Under the pieces are notes generated by a model. The model had not been told where the DNA came from and did no database searches. It was given only the letters and a program-made list of their open reading frames with translations. A DNA stretch of 64,000 bases from contig OY764545.1 in assembly GCA_963668495.1 (NCBI GenBank), forward strand, positions 2,542,001 to 2,606,000, given 5' to 3'. The translations under genes were made by a program, and so were the position numbers. Source of the stretch: Oleispirillum sp963668495 (lineage in GTDB: Bacteria > Pseudomonadota > Alphaproteobacteria > Rhodospirillales > Rhodospirillaceae). Every line of letters starts with the position of its first letter. Position 1 is the stretch's first letter. Below are positions 34,740 to 43,259 of this stretch, in pieces.

Positions 34740-35912
34740 ATGCAGCCGCCAACCCGCTATATCCGCCGAATGGTATTATTCCTGCTGGCGGTCGGGGTCG
34801 CGGCCGCATTGCTATTTGCCGATTTGCAAGCTGCATTCATGGCGAATCCGGCCCTGAACGGGCTGATTTGCGGCACGGTACTGATCGGTATTCTTTTTGC
34901 GTTTCGACAAGTCCTTGCCCTTGGTCCGGAACTCCGCTGGGCTGAAAGCTTCCAATCTGACGCGCCGTCGTCCCTCTCCTCTGCCGAACCGCACCTGCTG
35001 GCCCCTACGGCAAGAATGCTGGAAGACCGCAAGCAACGCAGCAAAGCCCAAGGCCGCCTGACCCTCTCAGCCGTTGCAACGCGGTCCTTGCTGGATAGCC
35101 TTTCCGCGCGATTGGATGAAAGCCGGGATATTTCCCGTTATTTCATCGGTCTTGCCATCTTCCTTGGCCTGCTGGGCACATTTTGGGGGCTTTTGGACAC
35201 CATCAGCGCCGTCGCCGCCGTCATTGGGGATCTGTCCGTCACCGGGGCCGATATGACACAAGTCTTCGCCGACCTGAAAGACGGCCTGAAAGCACCATTG
35301 TCTGGTATGGGCACTGCGTTTTCATCCTCTTTACTGGGGTTGTCCGGGTCTCTGGTAATCGGTTTTCTTGATCTGCAAATGGGACAGGCACACAACTCGT
35401 TCTTCAATCAGGTCGAGGACTGGCTTTCCGGTCTTACACGGTTATCTGCCGGGGGAAGTGCCATCGAGGGCGATAGCAGCGTTCCGGCCTATATCGGGGC
35501 TTTGCTGGAACAAACGGCTGAAAGCCTGACCGAGCTACAACGCCTGACCAGCCGCAGCGATGAAAGTGCCATTACCACCACCCGTGAAATCAGGGAACTG
35601 GCCCAACGTTTGGACATCCTGTCTGAACACATGCACACACAGCAGGCAGTCATGCTAAAATTGGCTGAAAATCAATCCGCGCTGCTGTCCGGTTTGGAAA
35701 ACCTTAACAAGCCGGGACAAGGCATGGACAATGACGTCCGCCTTGCCCTCAAAACATTGCCGCGCAGCATTGAAAACGGTGTATCTGCCCTGTTGGATGA
35801 AATGACCCGTGGACGTTCTGAACTGTCTCGGGATGTACGCAATGAAATCAAAGTCCTATCCCGCACAGTCGCAGCAGTCGCCGACACACGATCCCAAGGC
35901 TCCTCACAATGA
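34740..35912 (+). CDS. MotA/TolQ/ExbB-like ion channel protein
   Basis: 390 residues. Two N-terminal membrane helices ('MVLFLLAVGVAAALLF', 'LICGTVLIGILFAF'), then a third and fourth ('FIGLAIFLGLLGTFWGLLDT' and 'GMGTAFSSSLLGLSGSLVIGF') matching the MotA/TolQ/ExbB channel core, and a long cytoplasmic coiled coil. It should form a pentamer around the partner encoded next, whose ATG overlaps this stop. Not a flagellar stator by context: no flagellar genes are near. Resembles the MotA-like pairs common in Rhodospirillales envelopes, whose job is not established. Confidence 0.85.
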   Translation: MQPPTRYIRRMVLFLLAVGVAAALLFADLQAAFMANPALNGLICGTVLIGILFAFRQVLALGPELRWAESFQSDAPSSLSSAEPHLLAPTARMLEDRKQRSKAQGRLTLSAVATRSLLDSLSARLDESRDISRYFIGLAIFLGLLGTFWGLLDTISAVAAVIGDLSVTGADMTQVFADLKDGLKAPLSGMGTAFSSSLLGLSGSLVIGFLDLQMGQAHNSFFNQVEDWLSGLTRLSAGGSAIEGDSSVPAYIGALLEQTAESLTELQRLTSRSDESAITTTREIRELAQRLDILSEHMHTQQAVMLKLAENQSALLSGLENLNKPGQGMDNDVRLALKTLPRSIENGVSALLDEMTRGRSELSRDVRNEIKVLSRTVAAVADTRSQGSSQ

Positions 35913-36985
35913 GTATCCGCCGAGCCAGACGCTCTGAGTCCGGCAATATCTGGCCCGGATTCGTCGATATTATCTCCAGCCTGCTGATTTTGGTTCTGTT
36001 CGTCCTGTTGGTCTTTGTGCTGGCCCAATTCTTTATGGGGCAGGCTTTGTCCGGGCGCGACGAAGCCCTCAACCGCCTTAACCGACAAGTCACTGAACTG
36101 TCGGAACTGTTGTCACTTGAACGGAAAACCAACTCGGATTTGCGAACCGACCTTGCCCAATTGTCCGGTGAATTGGCAAGTGCCAGTGCCCGTGCCGAAA
36201 CCCTGCAAGGCATTTCCGATGAATACACCCAGATGAAAGCGGACATTACCGCCCTGCAAGCCCTGAAGGCAGAGCTTGAGAACAAGGTCATGGAGCTGGA
36301 CGGAGCACTGGGTGAAAAAGACAAAGCCTTGGCTGAGGAACGCCACCTTAGTGAGGAAGCCCGCGCCCAAGCCGCCCTGCTTAACCAACAGCTTTCCGTA
36401 CTCAGGCAAGAGATGGCCCGCCTGAACGACGCTCTTGATGCCTCTGAAAAACTTGCTGAAGAGCAAAAAATCCAGATTGCCAATTTGGGACAACGCCTTA
36501 ACCAAGCACTTGCCAGCAAGGTTACGGAACTTGCCCGCTATCGCTCCGATTTTTTTGGACGCCTACGCAGCGTGCTCAGCAAACATGGGGGAATACAGGT
36601 TCAAGGAGATCGCTTCGTCTTTCAATCTGAAGTCCTGTTTGCCCAAGGCTCTGCTGAGCTTGGCGATGAAGGGAAACAGCAGCTCCACACCCTTGCCAAG
36701 ACTCTTTTGGATATCAGCCGGGAAATTCCCAATGACATCGATTGGGTGTTACGCATCGATGGACATACTGACCGCATTCCGATTTCGACAAAAAAATTCC
36801 AATCAAACTGGGAATTGTCTTCTGCTCGGGCGATTTCTGTGGTACGTCACCTCATCGCCGCCGGTGTCCCGGCCAATCGGCTGGTTGCAGCAGGATTTGG
36901 GGAGTTTCAACCCATTGATTCTAGCAGCACGACGGAGGCTTATCGGCGCAATCGGCGTATTGAATTTAAATTGACCCAGAGATAA
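35909..36985 (+). CDS. MotB/OmpA-like peptidoglycan-binding partner protein
   Basis: 358 residues. A single N-terminal membrane helix 'FVDIISSLLILVLFVLLVFVL' has an Asp at residue 20, the position used for proton transfer in MotB, TolR and ExbD. A ~170-residue coiled coil follows, then a C-terminal OmpA domain ('VLRIDGHTDRIPI', 'NWELSSARAISVVRHL', 'NRRIEFKL') that grips peptidoglycan. The ATG overlaps the stop of the MotA-like gene (ATGA). Together they look like an ion-driven 5:2-type motor; the coiled coil is much longer than in MotB. Confidence 0.87.
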   Translation: MSIRRARRSESGNIWPGFVDIISSLLILVLFVLLVFVLAQFFMGQALSGRDEALNRLNRQVTELSELLSLERKTNSDLRTDLAQLSGELASASARAETLQGISDEYTQMKADITALQALKAELENKVMELDGALGEKDKALAEERHLSEEARAQAALLNQQLSVLRQEMARLNDALDASEKLAEEQKIQIANLGQRLNQALASKVTELARYRSDFFGRLRSVLSKHGGIQVQGDRFVFQSEVLFAQGSAELGDEGKQQLHTLAKTLLDISREIPNDIDWVLRIDGHTDRIPISTKKFQSNWELSSARAISVVRHLIAAGVPANRLVAAGFGEFQPIDSSSTTEAYRRNRRIEFKLTQR

Positions 36986-37046
36986 CTCTGGACAGGACAC
37001 GCTTGTTCTGGTAACGACTACGCCCTCATTCGGGAGCATGACGACG

Positions 37047-37268
37047 ATGAAAAAAGATATTCACCCGACCTATCAAGAAATGAAGGTCATTATGACGGAC
37101 GGAACCGAGTTTATGACTCGCTCCACCAAGGGCGGCCCGGACGCAGTAATGCGCTTGGACATTGACCCGAAATCTCATCCGGCTTGGACTGGTGTCCATC
37201 GCCTGAACGACCAAGGCGGTCAGCTGGCAAAGTTCAAAAAGCGTTTTTCCGGCTTTGGCCTGAAATAA
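37047..37268 (+). CDS. rpmE: 50S ribosomal protein L31
   Basis: 73 residues, 'MKKDIHPTYQEMKVIMTDG' and 'SHPAWTG' typical of L31. It lacks the CxxC zinc pair, so it is the C-minus (zinc-independent) type. ATG at 37047 has GGGAG ten bases upstream; the ATG at 37038 is too close to it. Confidence 0.95.
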   Translation: MKKDIHPTYQEMKVIMTDGTEFMTRSTKGGPDAVMRLDIDPKSHPAWTGVHRLNDQGGQLAKFKKRFSGFGLK

Positions 37269-37323
37269 GCTTTTGCGGGATTTCCCGGACTTGCTGGACC
37301 ATATTGGTCACGAGACGACACAA

Positions 37324-37354
37324 AAATGCTGCCTCAGCTGAGGCGGCATTTTTT
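37324..37354 (+). terminator. Intrinsic terminator after rpmE
   Basis: Nearly perfect stem centred on GCCTCAGCTGAGGC with flanking AATGC/GCATT and a final T-run. Confidence 0.9.
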
Positions 37355-37458
37355 ATGTGCGGTTGACAGCGCACACAGACTGACGACTTATGGATATGTT
37401 AAGACATAGCTGTTAGGCTGACGGCAACGTCCGCCATTGCCATCGCAACCGAGGACCC

Positions 37459-39498
37459 ATGTCGAACTCTGTCCGCATCGTTACTTATGAATTGTATACG
37501 CTGGAATACTCCGGCTGGGTTTTACATGCCCGTTATCCATCATCTGACCGTGACGAAGCACTTTCAGAAGCCAAGACCATTGAAACAACCCTTGAACGGG
37601 CGACAAAACTGGTCCGGGAGACCTATACCCCCGACACCAACCATTACGAAGAAGCCGTCGTCCGCATTAGCCCTGATCTGGTTGAGTTCAAAAAGAAACT
37701 GCGTAAGCACAAACGGGCTGCGGCTCAGGCTGGCAGCGGCGCAGCCCACGACCCCTTTGCCCAATACGCACCGGATGCCGACAGCAAGCCGCAATTGAAA
37801 CCTCGGCAAGTCATCACAGGCGTCACCATGATGACCCTCAGCGCGTTGGTAATTGCTGCCGGGGTCACGGCCATTGCCTCTCTTTTGTTGAAAACCAATG
37901 TTCTGGGGCAACACGTTGCCAAGCATAATATTCCACCCGTCCTATTTGGGACATTTTTGGTGGTATTCCTGCTGGCGGCCCTCCCCTTGGTCAGTCGTTA
38001 CATTCCCAACTTCGGCGGTAAATCGGGTGACCTGCCCGATGACTTTTTCATCGACATGCAGGAGGATAACCCCTCTCCTGATTTACGTGATCGCCCGCAG
38101 GATGCGGATCGCAATGCACAGGACGGCCCCCCGGCCCTATTCGTCAATGATCCGGGGCTTTTGGAAAAAGAGCCGGAAATAAACATCGAAATCCCGGTCG
38201 ATGCCCCTCCCCCGGCACCCAATCCGCCCGCTGCACCTGAGAAAACAAAACCGCCTGAGAACAAACCCAAACCGGCAGCCGCCACCGAGGAAACCGCATC
38301 AACAGAAGCAGAAGACGATGCAATTTCTTCCGTACCTGACAAACAGCGCATGTCGATGATGCGCTACCTGACCGGGGTCATCACCATCCTGAAGGACGTT
38401 TGTCCTCAGCTTGATACCTACAATAAATTTGGCCTGAACCTGATTATGGCTGGTGCCTGCAGCAACTTGGGACAACGTACCGATTTAAATGAAACACAAA
38501 TCCTGGACCTGACACAGGAAGCCATCACCTTGCTTGGAGGGCGACAAGCCTTGGCGGCCAACTTCTGCCGCAAGCTGGACGGATATATGGCAGATACCCG
38601 TTACGCAGACATGTACAGAGCCGGATACGAAGCCTTTACTGCCTTTGCCGAGCAACCGGACTATGCATTCGATGACGTTGCCAACGCCATGCGTAGCTGG
38701 AACCGCCCATCAGATCGGATTACCGGGGCAAAAATCCTGACCATCATGTTTACCGACATCGTCAGTTCAACCCTGATTACCTATAAACGCGGGGATGATG
38801 CGGCCCAAACCTATATCCGGCGCCACAATGCCATTGTTCGGCAAGCTCTAGCCCAATTCAACGGTGAGGAAGTCAAACACACTGGCGACGGAATTATGGC
38901 TTGTTTTCAAACCCCGGCAGATGCAATTGAAGCTGCCGTTGCCATCCAGCGCGCAGTTGCTGCCCACAATGCGGAGCACCCGACTGAAGAATTCCAGTTG
39001 CGGATTGGCCTGAACACAGGGGAACCCATCCGCGAGGACAACGATCTGTTTGGCAGTTCCGTCCAACTGGCCTCCCGGACTTGCGATCAATCCGGCCCCG
39101 GTCAAATTTTTATTTCCAACGTGGTTAACGAACTGATTGCTGATCGGGGCTATCCAATCACCATGCAGCCCCCCCGGAAACTAAAAGGGATTAAAGAAGC
39201 CCAAATCTTCCACAGCGTGCAATGGGCCGATTTCCCTGCCACAGTTGCCGTCCACTCCCCAACGCCGGATGCCGACAACACCCAGCTTCCGACGGAACCA
39301 CCGCCAGCCGCACCTGTCACAGACGGGACCGTATCGGCGGCGGTGACATCTGCAACTGTGGATCAAGCCCCTGATCAAGCGATAGCGGCCCCTTCTGCCT
39401 CGCGCTTAACTTCGGATCAGGTTCTGAACGCAGCGCAACAAGTGGCGCTTTCTGATGAAGCAAAAACTGAAGACGCCAAAACAATTATAAAAAAATAA
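37459..39498 (+). CDS. Membrane-bound class III adenylate/guanylate cyclase
   Basis: 679 residues. N-terminal soluble ~115 residues, two membrane helices (about 120-145 and 158-180), an acidic and Pro-rich linker (200-290), a helical region, and a class III cyclase domain at about 425-590. Metal Asp433 ('FTDIVSST') and Asp477 ('HTGDGIM') are present, and Lys473 fits ATP as substrate. The usual Asn of the transition-state pair is Gln536 ('GSSVQLASR') with Arg540 retained. The C-terminal 75 residues are low-complexity. It makes a cyclic nucleotide second messenger, probably cAMP (inference). No other gene is in its transcript. Confidence 0.85.
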   Translation: MSNSVRIVTYELYTLEYSGWVLHARYPSSDRDEALSEAKTIETTLERATKLVRETYTPDTNHYEEAVVRISPDLVEFKKKLRKHKRAAAQAGSGAAHDPFAQYAPDADSKPQLKPRQVITGVTMMTLSALVIAAGVTAIASLLLKTNVLGQHVAKHNIPPVLFGTFLVVFLLAALPLVSRYIPNFGGKSGDLPDDFFIDMQEDNPSPDLRDRPQDADRNAQDGPPALFVNDPGLLEKEPEINIEIPVDAPPPAPNPPAAPEKTKPPENKPKPAAATEETASTEAEDDAISSVPDKQRMSMMRYLTGVITILKDVCPQLDTYNKFGLNLIMAGACSNLGQRTDLNETQILDLTQEAITLLGGRQALAANFCRKLDGYMADTRYADMYRAGYEAFTAFAEQPDYAFDDVANAMRSWNRPSDRITGAKILTIMFTDIVSSTLITYKRGDDAAQTYIRRHNAIVRQALAQFNGEEVKHTGDGIMACFQTPADAIEAAVAIQRAVAAHNAEHPTEEFQLRIGLNTGEPIREDNDLFGSSVQLASRTCDQSGPGQIFISNVVNELIADRGYPITMQPPRKLKGIKEAQIFHSVQWADFPATVAVHSPTPDADNTQLPTEPPPAAPVTDGTVSAAVTSATVDQAPDQAIAAPSASRLTSDQVLNAAQQVALSDEAKTEDAKTIIKK

Positions 39499-39524
39499 CG
39501 TTCATTATCAATACATTAACACAA

Positions 39525-39643
39525 TTGACAGATAAAATCCTCCTTCCTATATCATCAATGTTGGTCGCCGACACCGGGGCCAACACTTGGATGGGTGGCT
39601 TTCGCACCCAAAGATTTTGGAATCGCTCAAAAAGGAGGATACC
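39525..39643 (+). promoter_or_regulatory. Promoter and possible ROSE-type RNA thermometer of the small heat-shock gene
   Basis: TTGACA (39525-39530), 17 bases, TATATC (39548-39553) is an excellent sigma-70 promoter. Transcription should start near 39560, leaving a leader of about 84 bases. Just before the AGGAGG ribosome binding site lies TCGCT, matching the U-Y-G-C-U anti-Shine-Dalgarno motif of ROSE thermometers, and the leader contains further inverted GC segments. ROSE elements are common before alphaproteobacterial hsp20 genes. The fold itself is not verified. Confidence 0.55.
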
Positions 39644-40153
39644 ATGCGTAGCTATGATCTTTCCCCGTTGCACCGCTTTGCTATCGGTTTTGACAATATC
39701 GGTCGCCTGATGGATAGCCTAGGCCGTCAAGAAGACACCACGTCGGCCTACCCACCGTACAATATCGAACGAAATGGCGAAAACCTGTACCGCATCAGCA
39801 TGGCTGTTGCCGGGTTTTCTGAAGATGACCTTGAAATTGAAGCCAAAGATAATGCGCTGACAATTTCTGGTCGGATTTCAGAGGATAAAACCGCCAAAGG
39901 CAAAGTCGATGGTGGCCAATATCTGCACCGCGGCATTGCCACTCGGTCTTTTGAACGGCGTTTTGAACTGGCAGACCACATTCAAGTCATCAGTGCCAGC
40001 ATGGATAACGGCCTGCTGCATGTGGAGCTGGAACGGATTGTGCCTGAGGATAAAAAACCACGCAAAATCCCAATTGCTCACGGTCAAGACGCCAAGGCGT
40101 TAACCGCACCCAAAGCCAATGACGGCACCGACCAAGGTGGACAAGCCGCCTAA
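39644..40153 (+). CDS. Small heat-shock protein, Hsp20/IbpA family
   Basis: 169 residues with an alpha-crystallin domain: 'YRISMAVAGFSEDDLEIEAKDNALTISGR' core, 'FERRFELADHI' and 'NGLLHVELER'. It holds unfolding proteins for refolding by DnaK and ClpB. ATG at 39644 has AAGGAGG before it; the ORF to 39587 is the leader. The C-terminal extension is longer than in IbpA and ends in a Gly/Ala tail. Confidence 0.95.
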   Translation: MRSYDLSPLHRFAIGFDNIGRLMDSLGRQEDTTSAYPPYNIERNGENLYRISMAVAGFSEDDLEIEAKDNALTISGRISEDKTAKGKVDGGQYLHRGIATRSFERRFELADHIQVISASMDNGLLHVELERIVPEDKKPRKIPIAHGQDAKALTAPKANDGTDQGGQAA

Positions 40154-40164
40154 CACTTCTCACC

Positions 40165-40186
40165 ACGGCGCGGGAAACCGCGCCGT
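40165..40186. terminator. GC-rich hairpin after the hsp20 gene
   Basis: ACGGCGCGG (40165-40173) pairs with CCGCGCCGT (40178-40186) around GAAA. Only a short T-run follows, so it may act in both directions between convergent genes. Confidence 0.7.
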
Positions 40187-40217
40187 CGGATTTTGGGTCA
40201 TCGCCAACATGTCCGAT

Positions 40218-40397
40218 TCAACGGAATAAAGCCTCTGCATCGCCCCGCACATGGTGTTTGGTGGAAATGGCGATTTCAGCACGCTGGATTTCCGTTTGCA
40301 TAAAGGCAATCCAGTCCTGAAGCTCCTGCACAGACAGCGCAGATACGTCCTCAGGCATGAATTCGCGCTGACGGGGCTTGTCTTCATCCGTATCCAT
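40218..40397 (-). CDS. DUF1192 family small protein
   Basis: 59 residues: an acidic start, then 'EDVSALSVQELQDWIAFMQ' and 'EIQRAEIAISTK', the DUF1192 helix-helix pattern seen across alphaproteobacteria. Function unknown. ATG at 40397 has AAGGA eight bases upstream; the ATG at 40418 does not. Confidence 0.88.
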   Translation of the reverse strand: MDTDEDKPRQREFMPEDVSALSVQELQDWIAFMQTEIQRAEIAISTKHHVRGDAEALFR

Positions 40398-40528
40398 GTC
40401 ATATTTCCTTTGGATCATTCCATGCCGAGAAATTACCCAATCTTAGCAGACAGGACTTTCAAAGCACCAAATTACGTACCATCTGTTTGTGTGCGTATCC
40501 GTTTTCACGACTATCAGGAGGACCTTAG

Positions 40529-41527
40529 ATGTCTCAGACTTTGCCAGACACCATGACCTGCGTAGAAATCAAGGAATTTGGCGGGCCAGAAGGTCTTGTC
40601 CCAACACAACGGCCCATGCCGGAACCGGGTGAAGGCCAAGTCCTGATCCATGTTAAAGCTGCTGGTGTCAACCGTCCCGATGTTGTGCAACGCGAAGGCA
40701 ACTATCCGCCGCCGCCCGGAGCATCCGACATCCCCGGCTTGGAAGTTGCCGGTGAGATTGTCAAGCTTGGCCCCGGCGTTGATGCCGCCCTCATGGGGCA
40801 AAATGTTTGCGCACTGGTCAACGGTGGCGGTTATGCCAACTATTGCCTTGCTGATGTGCCGCTGTGCCTGCCCTTCCCCAAGAATTTGGATGCATTGGCA
40901 GCGGCAGCCCTGCCGGAAACCTATTTCACCGTCTACCACAACATTGTGGAACGTGGCGACCTGAAGGCCGGAGAATCCTTCCTGATCCACGGCGGTACAG
41001 GTGGCATTGGCTCTACCGCTATTCAAATGGCGAAAAGCATGGGTGCCTATGTGTTTGCCACAGCCGGCAGTGCTGAAAAAGTTCAGGCCTGTCTGGATAT
41101 GGGGGCGGACTGCGGCATCAACTATCGCGAACAGGATTACGTAGACGTAATCCGCAACAGCCCACGCAAAGGCGTGGATGTGGTTCTGGACGTGGTTGGC
41201 GGTGATTACCTGTCCCGCGATGTCAAAGCAATGTCACCCGGCGGGCGTCATGTCAGCATTGCCTTCCTGAAAGGGTCCAAAGTCGAATTCAACTTTATGC
41301 CGGTTATGTTGAAACGGCTGACCTTTACTGGCTCGACCTTGCGTTCTCAATCCGATGCTGATAAAGCACGGATTGCCGCTGGTTTGCGGGAAAAAATCTG
41401 GCCGTTGCTCGATCAAGGCAAAATGAAGCCTTTAATTTACAAGACTTTCCCGCTAGAAAACGCTAGTGCAGCACATGAACTGATGGAATCTTCGCAGCAC
41501 ATCGGTAAAATCATGCTGATCCCGTAA
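40529..41527 (+). CDS. NAD(P)H:quinone oxidoreductase, zinc-independent MDR family
   Basis: 332 residues. 'AAGVNRPDVVQREGNYPPPPG' N-terminal signature and 'HGGTGGIGSTAIQMAK' nucleotide-binding loop identify the quinone oxidoreductase (PIG3/zeta-crystallin) branch of the medium-chain dehydrogenases. The zinc ligands of alcohol dehydrogenases are absent. AGGAGG precedes the ATG. It is next to trcR, a pairing I have seen in related genomes, but no functional link is evident. Confidence 0.92.
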   Translation: MSQTLPDTMTCVEIKEFGGPEGLVPTQRPMPEPGEGQVLIHVKAAGVNRPDVVQREGNYPPPPGASDIPGLEVAGEIVKLGPGVDAALMGQNVCALVNGGGYANYCLADVPLCLPFPKNLDALAAAALPETYFTVYHNIVERGDLKAGESFLIHGGTGGIGSTAIQMAKSMGAYVFATAGSAEKVQACLDMGADCGINYREQDYVDVIRNSPRKGVDVVLDVVGGDYLSRDVKAMSPGGRHVSIAFLKGSKVEFNFMPVMLKRLTFTGSTLRSQSDADKARIAAGLREKIWPLLDQGKMKPLIYKTFPLENASAAHELMESSQHIGKIMLIP

Positions 41528-41651
41528 GCCTTGGCGCACCGCTTTGCACCAAAGCCCTCGGACCTTTACGGTGCAGAACAGGTCTTTCCTGCTCTGCCCT
41601 GTAAAACCGGGACCAGAACTGTTGACTAATAAAAATGAAATGAGGAAAGCC

Positions 41652-42236
41652 ATGGCTCTGCCACTAATGCCGAAAGCCACCGCCGTTTGGCTGGTCGATA
41701 ACACAGGACTGACATTTCGGCAAATTGCGGACTTTTGCGGCATGCATGAGTTAGAGATCCAGGCCATTGCAGATGGTGACGTCCAAGTCAGCATCGTCGG
41801 ACAGGACCCGATCATGAACGGTCAGCTTACGCGTGAGGAAATTGCTCGTTGCGAAGCTGATCCTGTGGAACGTCTGAAATCTCGTCATACTGACATTCCG
41901 GCACCGCAAGCCCGCTCTAAAGGCGCACGCTATACACCGGTATCCAAACGTCAGGATCGCCCGGACGCGATTGCATGGATTTTGAAACATCACCCCAACC
42001 TTGCTGACTCCCAAATCATCAGCCTGCTGGGAACCACCAAAACCACCATTGCAGCCATCCGCGACAAAACCCACTGGAACACCGCTGCGATCAAGCCGCG
42101 CAACCCAGTAACCTTGGGGCTATGCACAGAGGCAGATCTGGAAAAAGCCGTCATCGTGGCAAAAATGCGTAATCCTAATCCGCAGCCTGTTGTTGATGAA
42201 GACGAACCGCAGACCAACTTCTCTGACGAAGACTGA
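41652..42236 (+). CDS. trcR: Cell cycle transcriptional regulator TrcR (DUF1013)
   Basis: 194 residues. 'MPKATAVWLVDNTGLTFRQIADFCGMHELEIQAIADG' and 'DRPDAIAWILKHHPNLADSQI' followed by 'TTKTTIAAIRDKTHWN' contain two helix-turn-helix-like segments typical of DUF1013. In Caulobacter this protein associates with RNA polymerase and cell-cycle genes. ATG at 41652 has GAGGA upstream; the longer frame to 41544 lacks support. Strong terminator downstream. Confidence 0.92.
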   Translation: MALPLMPKATAVWLVDNTGLTFRQIADFCGMHELEIQAIADGDVQVSIVGQDPIMNGQLTREEIARCEADPVERLKSRHTDIPAPQARSKGARYTPVSKRQDRPDAIAWILKHHPNLADSQIISLLGTTKTTIAAIRDKTHWNTAAIKPRNPVTLGLCTEADLEKAVIVAKMRNPNPQPVVDEDEPQTNFSDED

Positions 42237-42267
42237 TTCGCGATTGGCCCATGGGCCACATACAAGT

Positions 42268-42304
42268 GCGGCGCATCATAATTGTGATGCGCCGCTGTTT
42301 TTTT
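42268..42304 (+). terminator. Intrinsic terminator after trcR
   Basis: GCGGCGCATCA (42268-42278) pairs with TGATGCGCCGC (42285-42295), then TG and seven T. Confidence 0.93.
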
Positions 42305-42337
42305 GTGACTTACCTGAATTTGTTTAGAGCTCAATAC

Positions 42338-42505
42338 CTAATTGAGCGTGGCACGTTGGATCTCATCTTTCAGAAGGAGCTTTTGTTTTTTCAACGTGTT
42401 GATCGTGTTTTCGTCGGGGTAAGGCCTTACGGCTTCCTGATGGATCGCTTTTTTAATGGCGTTATGCTTGTCCTTCAGCGCTTCAACGTGCGTATCAGTA
42501 CTCAT
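42338..42505 (-). CDS. YdcH/DUF465 family small protein
   Basis: 55 residues read from the minus strand: start 'MSTDTHVEALKDKHNAIKK', then 'INTLKKQKLLLKDEIQRA' and a stop at 42338. The helical hairpin with 'LK-QKL-LKDEI' is the DUF465 signature. GGAG lies six bases before the ATG. A second member of the family is at 44503. Function unknown. Confidence 0.85.
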   Translation of the reverse strand: MSTDTHVEALKDKHNAIKKAIHQEAVRPYPDENTINTLKKQKLLLKDEIQRATLN

Positions 42506-42655
42506 CGGCATTCTCCATTCTGTAAGACCACATCACATGGCATATATAAAGTTTAAGGTTGGCTGTTTGGTTTCTCCAGATCAGAATGTAAAAAAATTGC
42601 AAATAATGTGCTTGCAATAGCCTTTGCGCAACCAAAGGATTAAAAGGAATTGGCA

Positions 42656-43240
42656 ATGCTCGCTAAAATTACTGTCGGTATTTCTGGTGCCTCAGGCGTC
42701 ATTTATGGCATTCGATTGCTCGAAACCTTAAGGGAGCTGGGCATTGAGCGGCATTTGATTATGACCCAAGCCGCAGAAATTACGCTGGCCTATGAGACTG
42801 ATTTCAAAGTTAAAGACGTTCACGCGCTGGCTGATGTCGTCTATCGTCCCAATGATATTGCCGCCCCGATTTCCAGTGGATCATTTCCATCCATGGGCAT
42901 GATAATTGCCCCGTGCTCCGTCAGCACTATGTCGGAAATTGCATCGGGGATTGCCAATACGCTGATTACACGCGCGGCGGATGTCACCCTGAAGGAACGC
43001 CGCAAGCTGATATTGATGGTTCGTGAGACGCCCCTGCACCTTGGACATTTACGTGCCATGACAGCCGTCACGGAAATCGGCGCAATCGTAGCACCGCCAA
43101 TGCCGGCATTTTATAGCCGACCGGAAACGGTTGATGACTTGATCAACCACAATATTTTCAGGGTCCTCGACCTGTTTGGACTTGATTGCAGCGCATTGAA
43201 ACGATGGGGCCGGGATGTCGGTCCCATCGCTCAATTATAA
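42656..43240 (+). CDS. ubiX: Flavin prenyltransferase UbiX
   Basis: 194 residues. 'VGISGASGVIYGIRLLE' FMN-binding start, 'PCSVSTMSEIASGIANTL' and 'RETPLHLGHLRAM' are diagnostic. It makes prenyl-FMN for the UbiD decarboxylase in ubiquinone synthesis. ATG at 42656 has AAGGA seven bases upstream; TTG at 42650 is unlikely. UbiD is not in this window. Confidence 0.95.
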   Translation: MLAKITVGISGASGVIYGIRLLETLRELGIERHLIMTQAAEITLAYETDFKVKDVHALADVVYRPNDIAAPISSGSFPSMGMIIAPCSVSTMSEIASGIANTLITRAADVTLKERRKLILMVRETPLHLGHLRAMTAVTEIGAIVAPPMPAFYSRPETVDDLINHNIFRVLDLFGLDCSALKRWGRDVGPIAQL

Positions 43241-43259
43241 AAACGAATCGGGGATAGGA

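Noticed and set aside
34740..36985. Zorya anti-phage system (ZorA/ZorB)
   Set aside because: The MotA-like/MotB-like pair is similar in type, but no ZorC, ZorD or ZorE gene follows (rpmE is next) and the context is housekeeping.
34740..36985. Flagellar stator motA/motB
   Set aside because: The coiled coils are far longer than in MotA/MotB and no flagellar genes are near.
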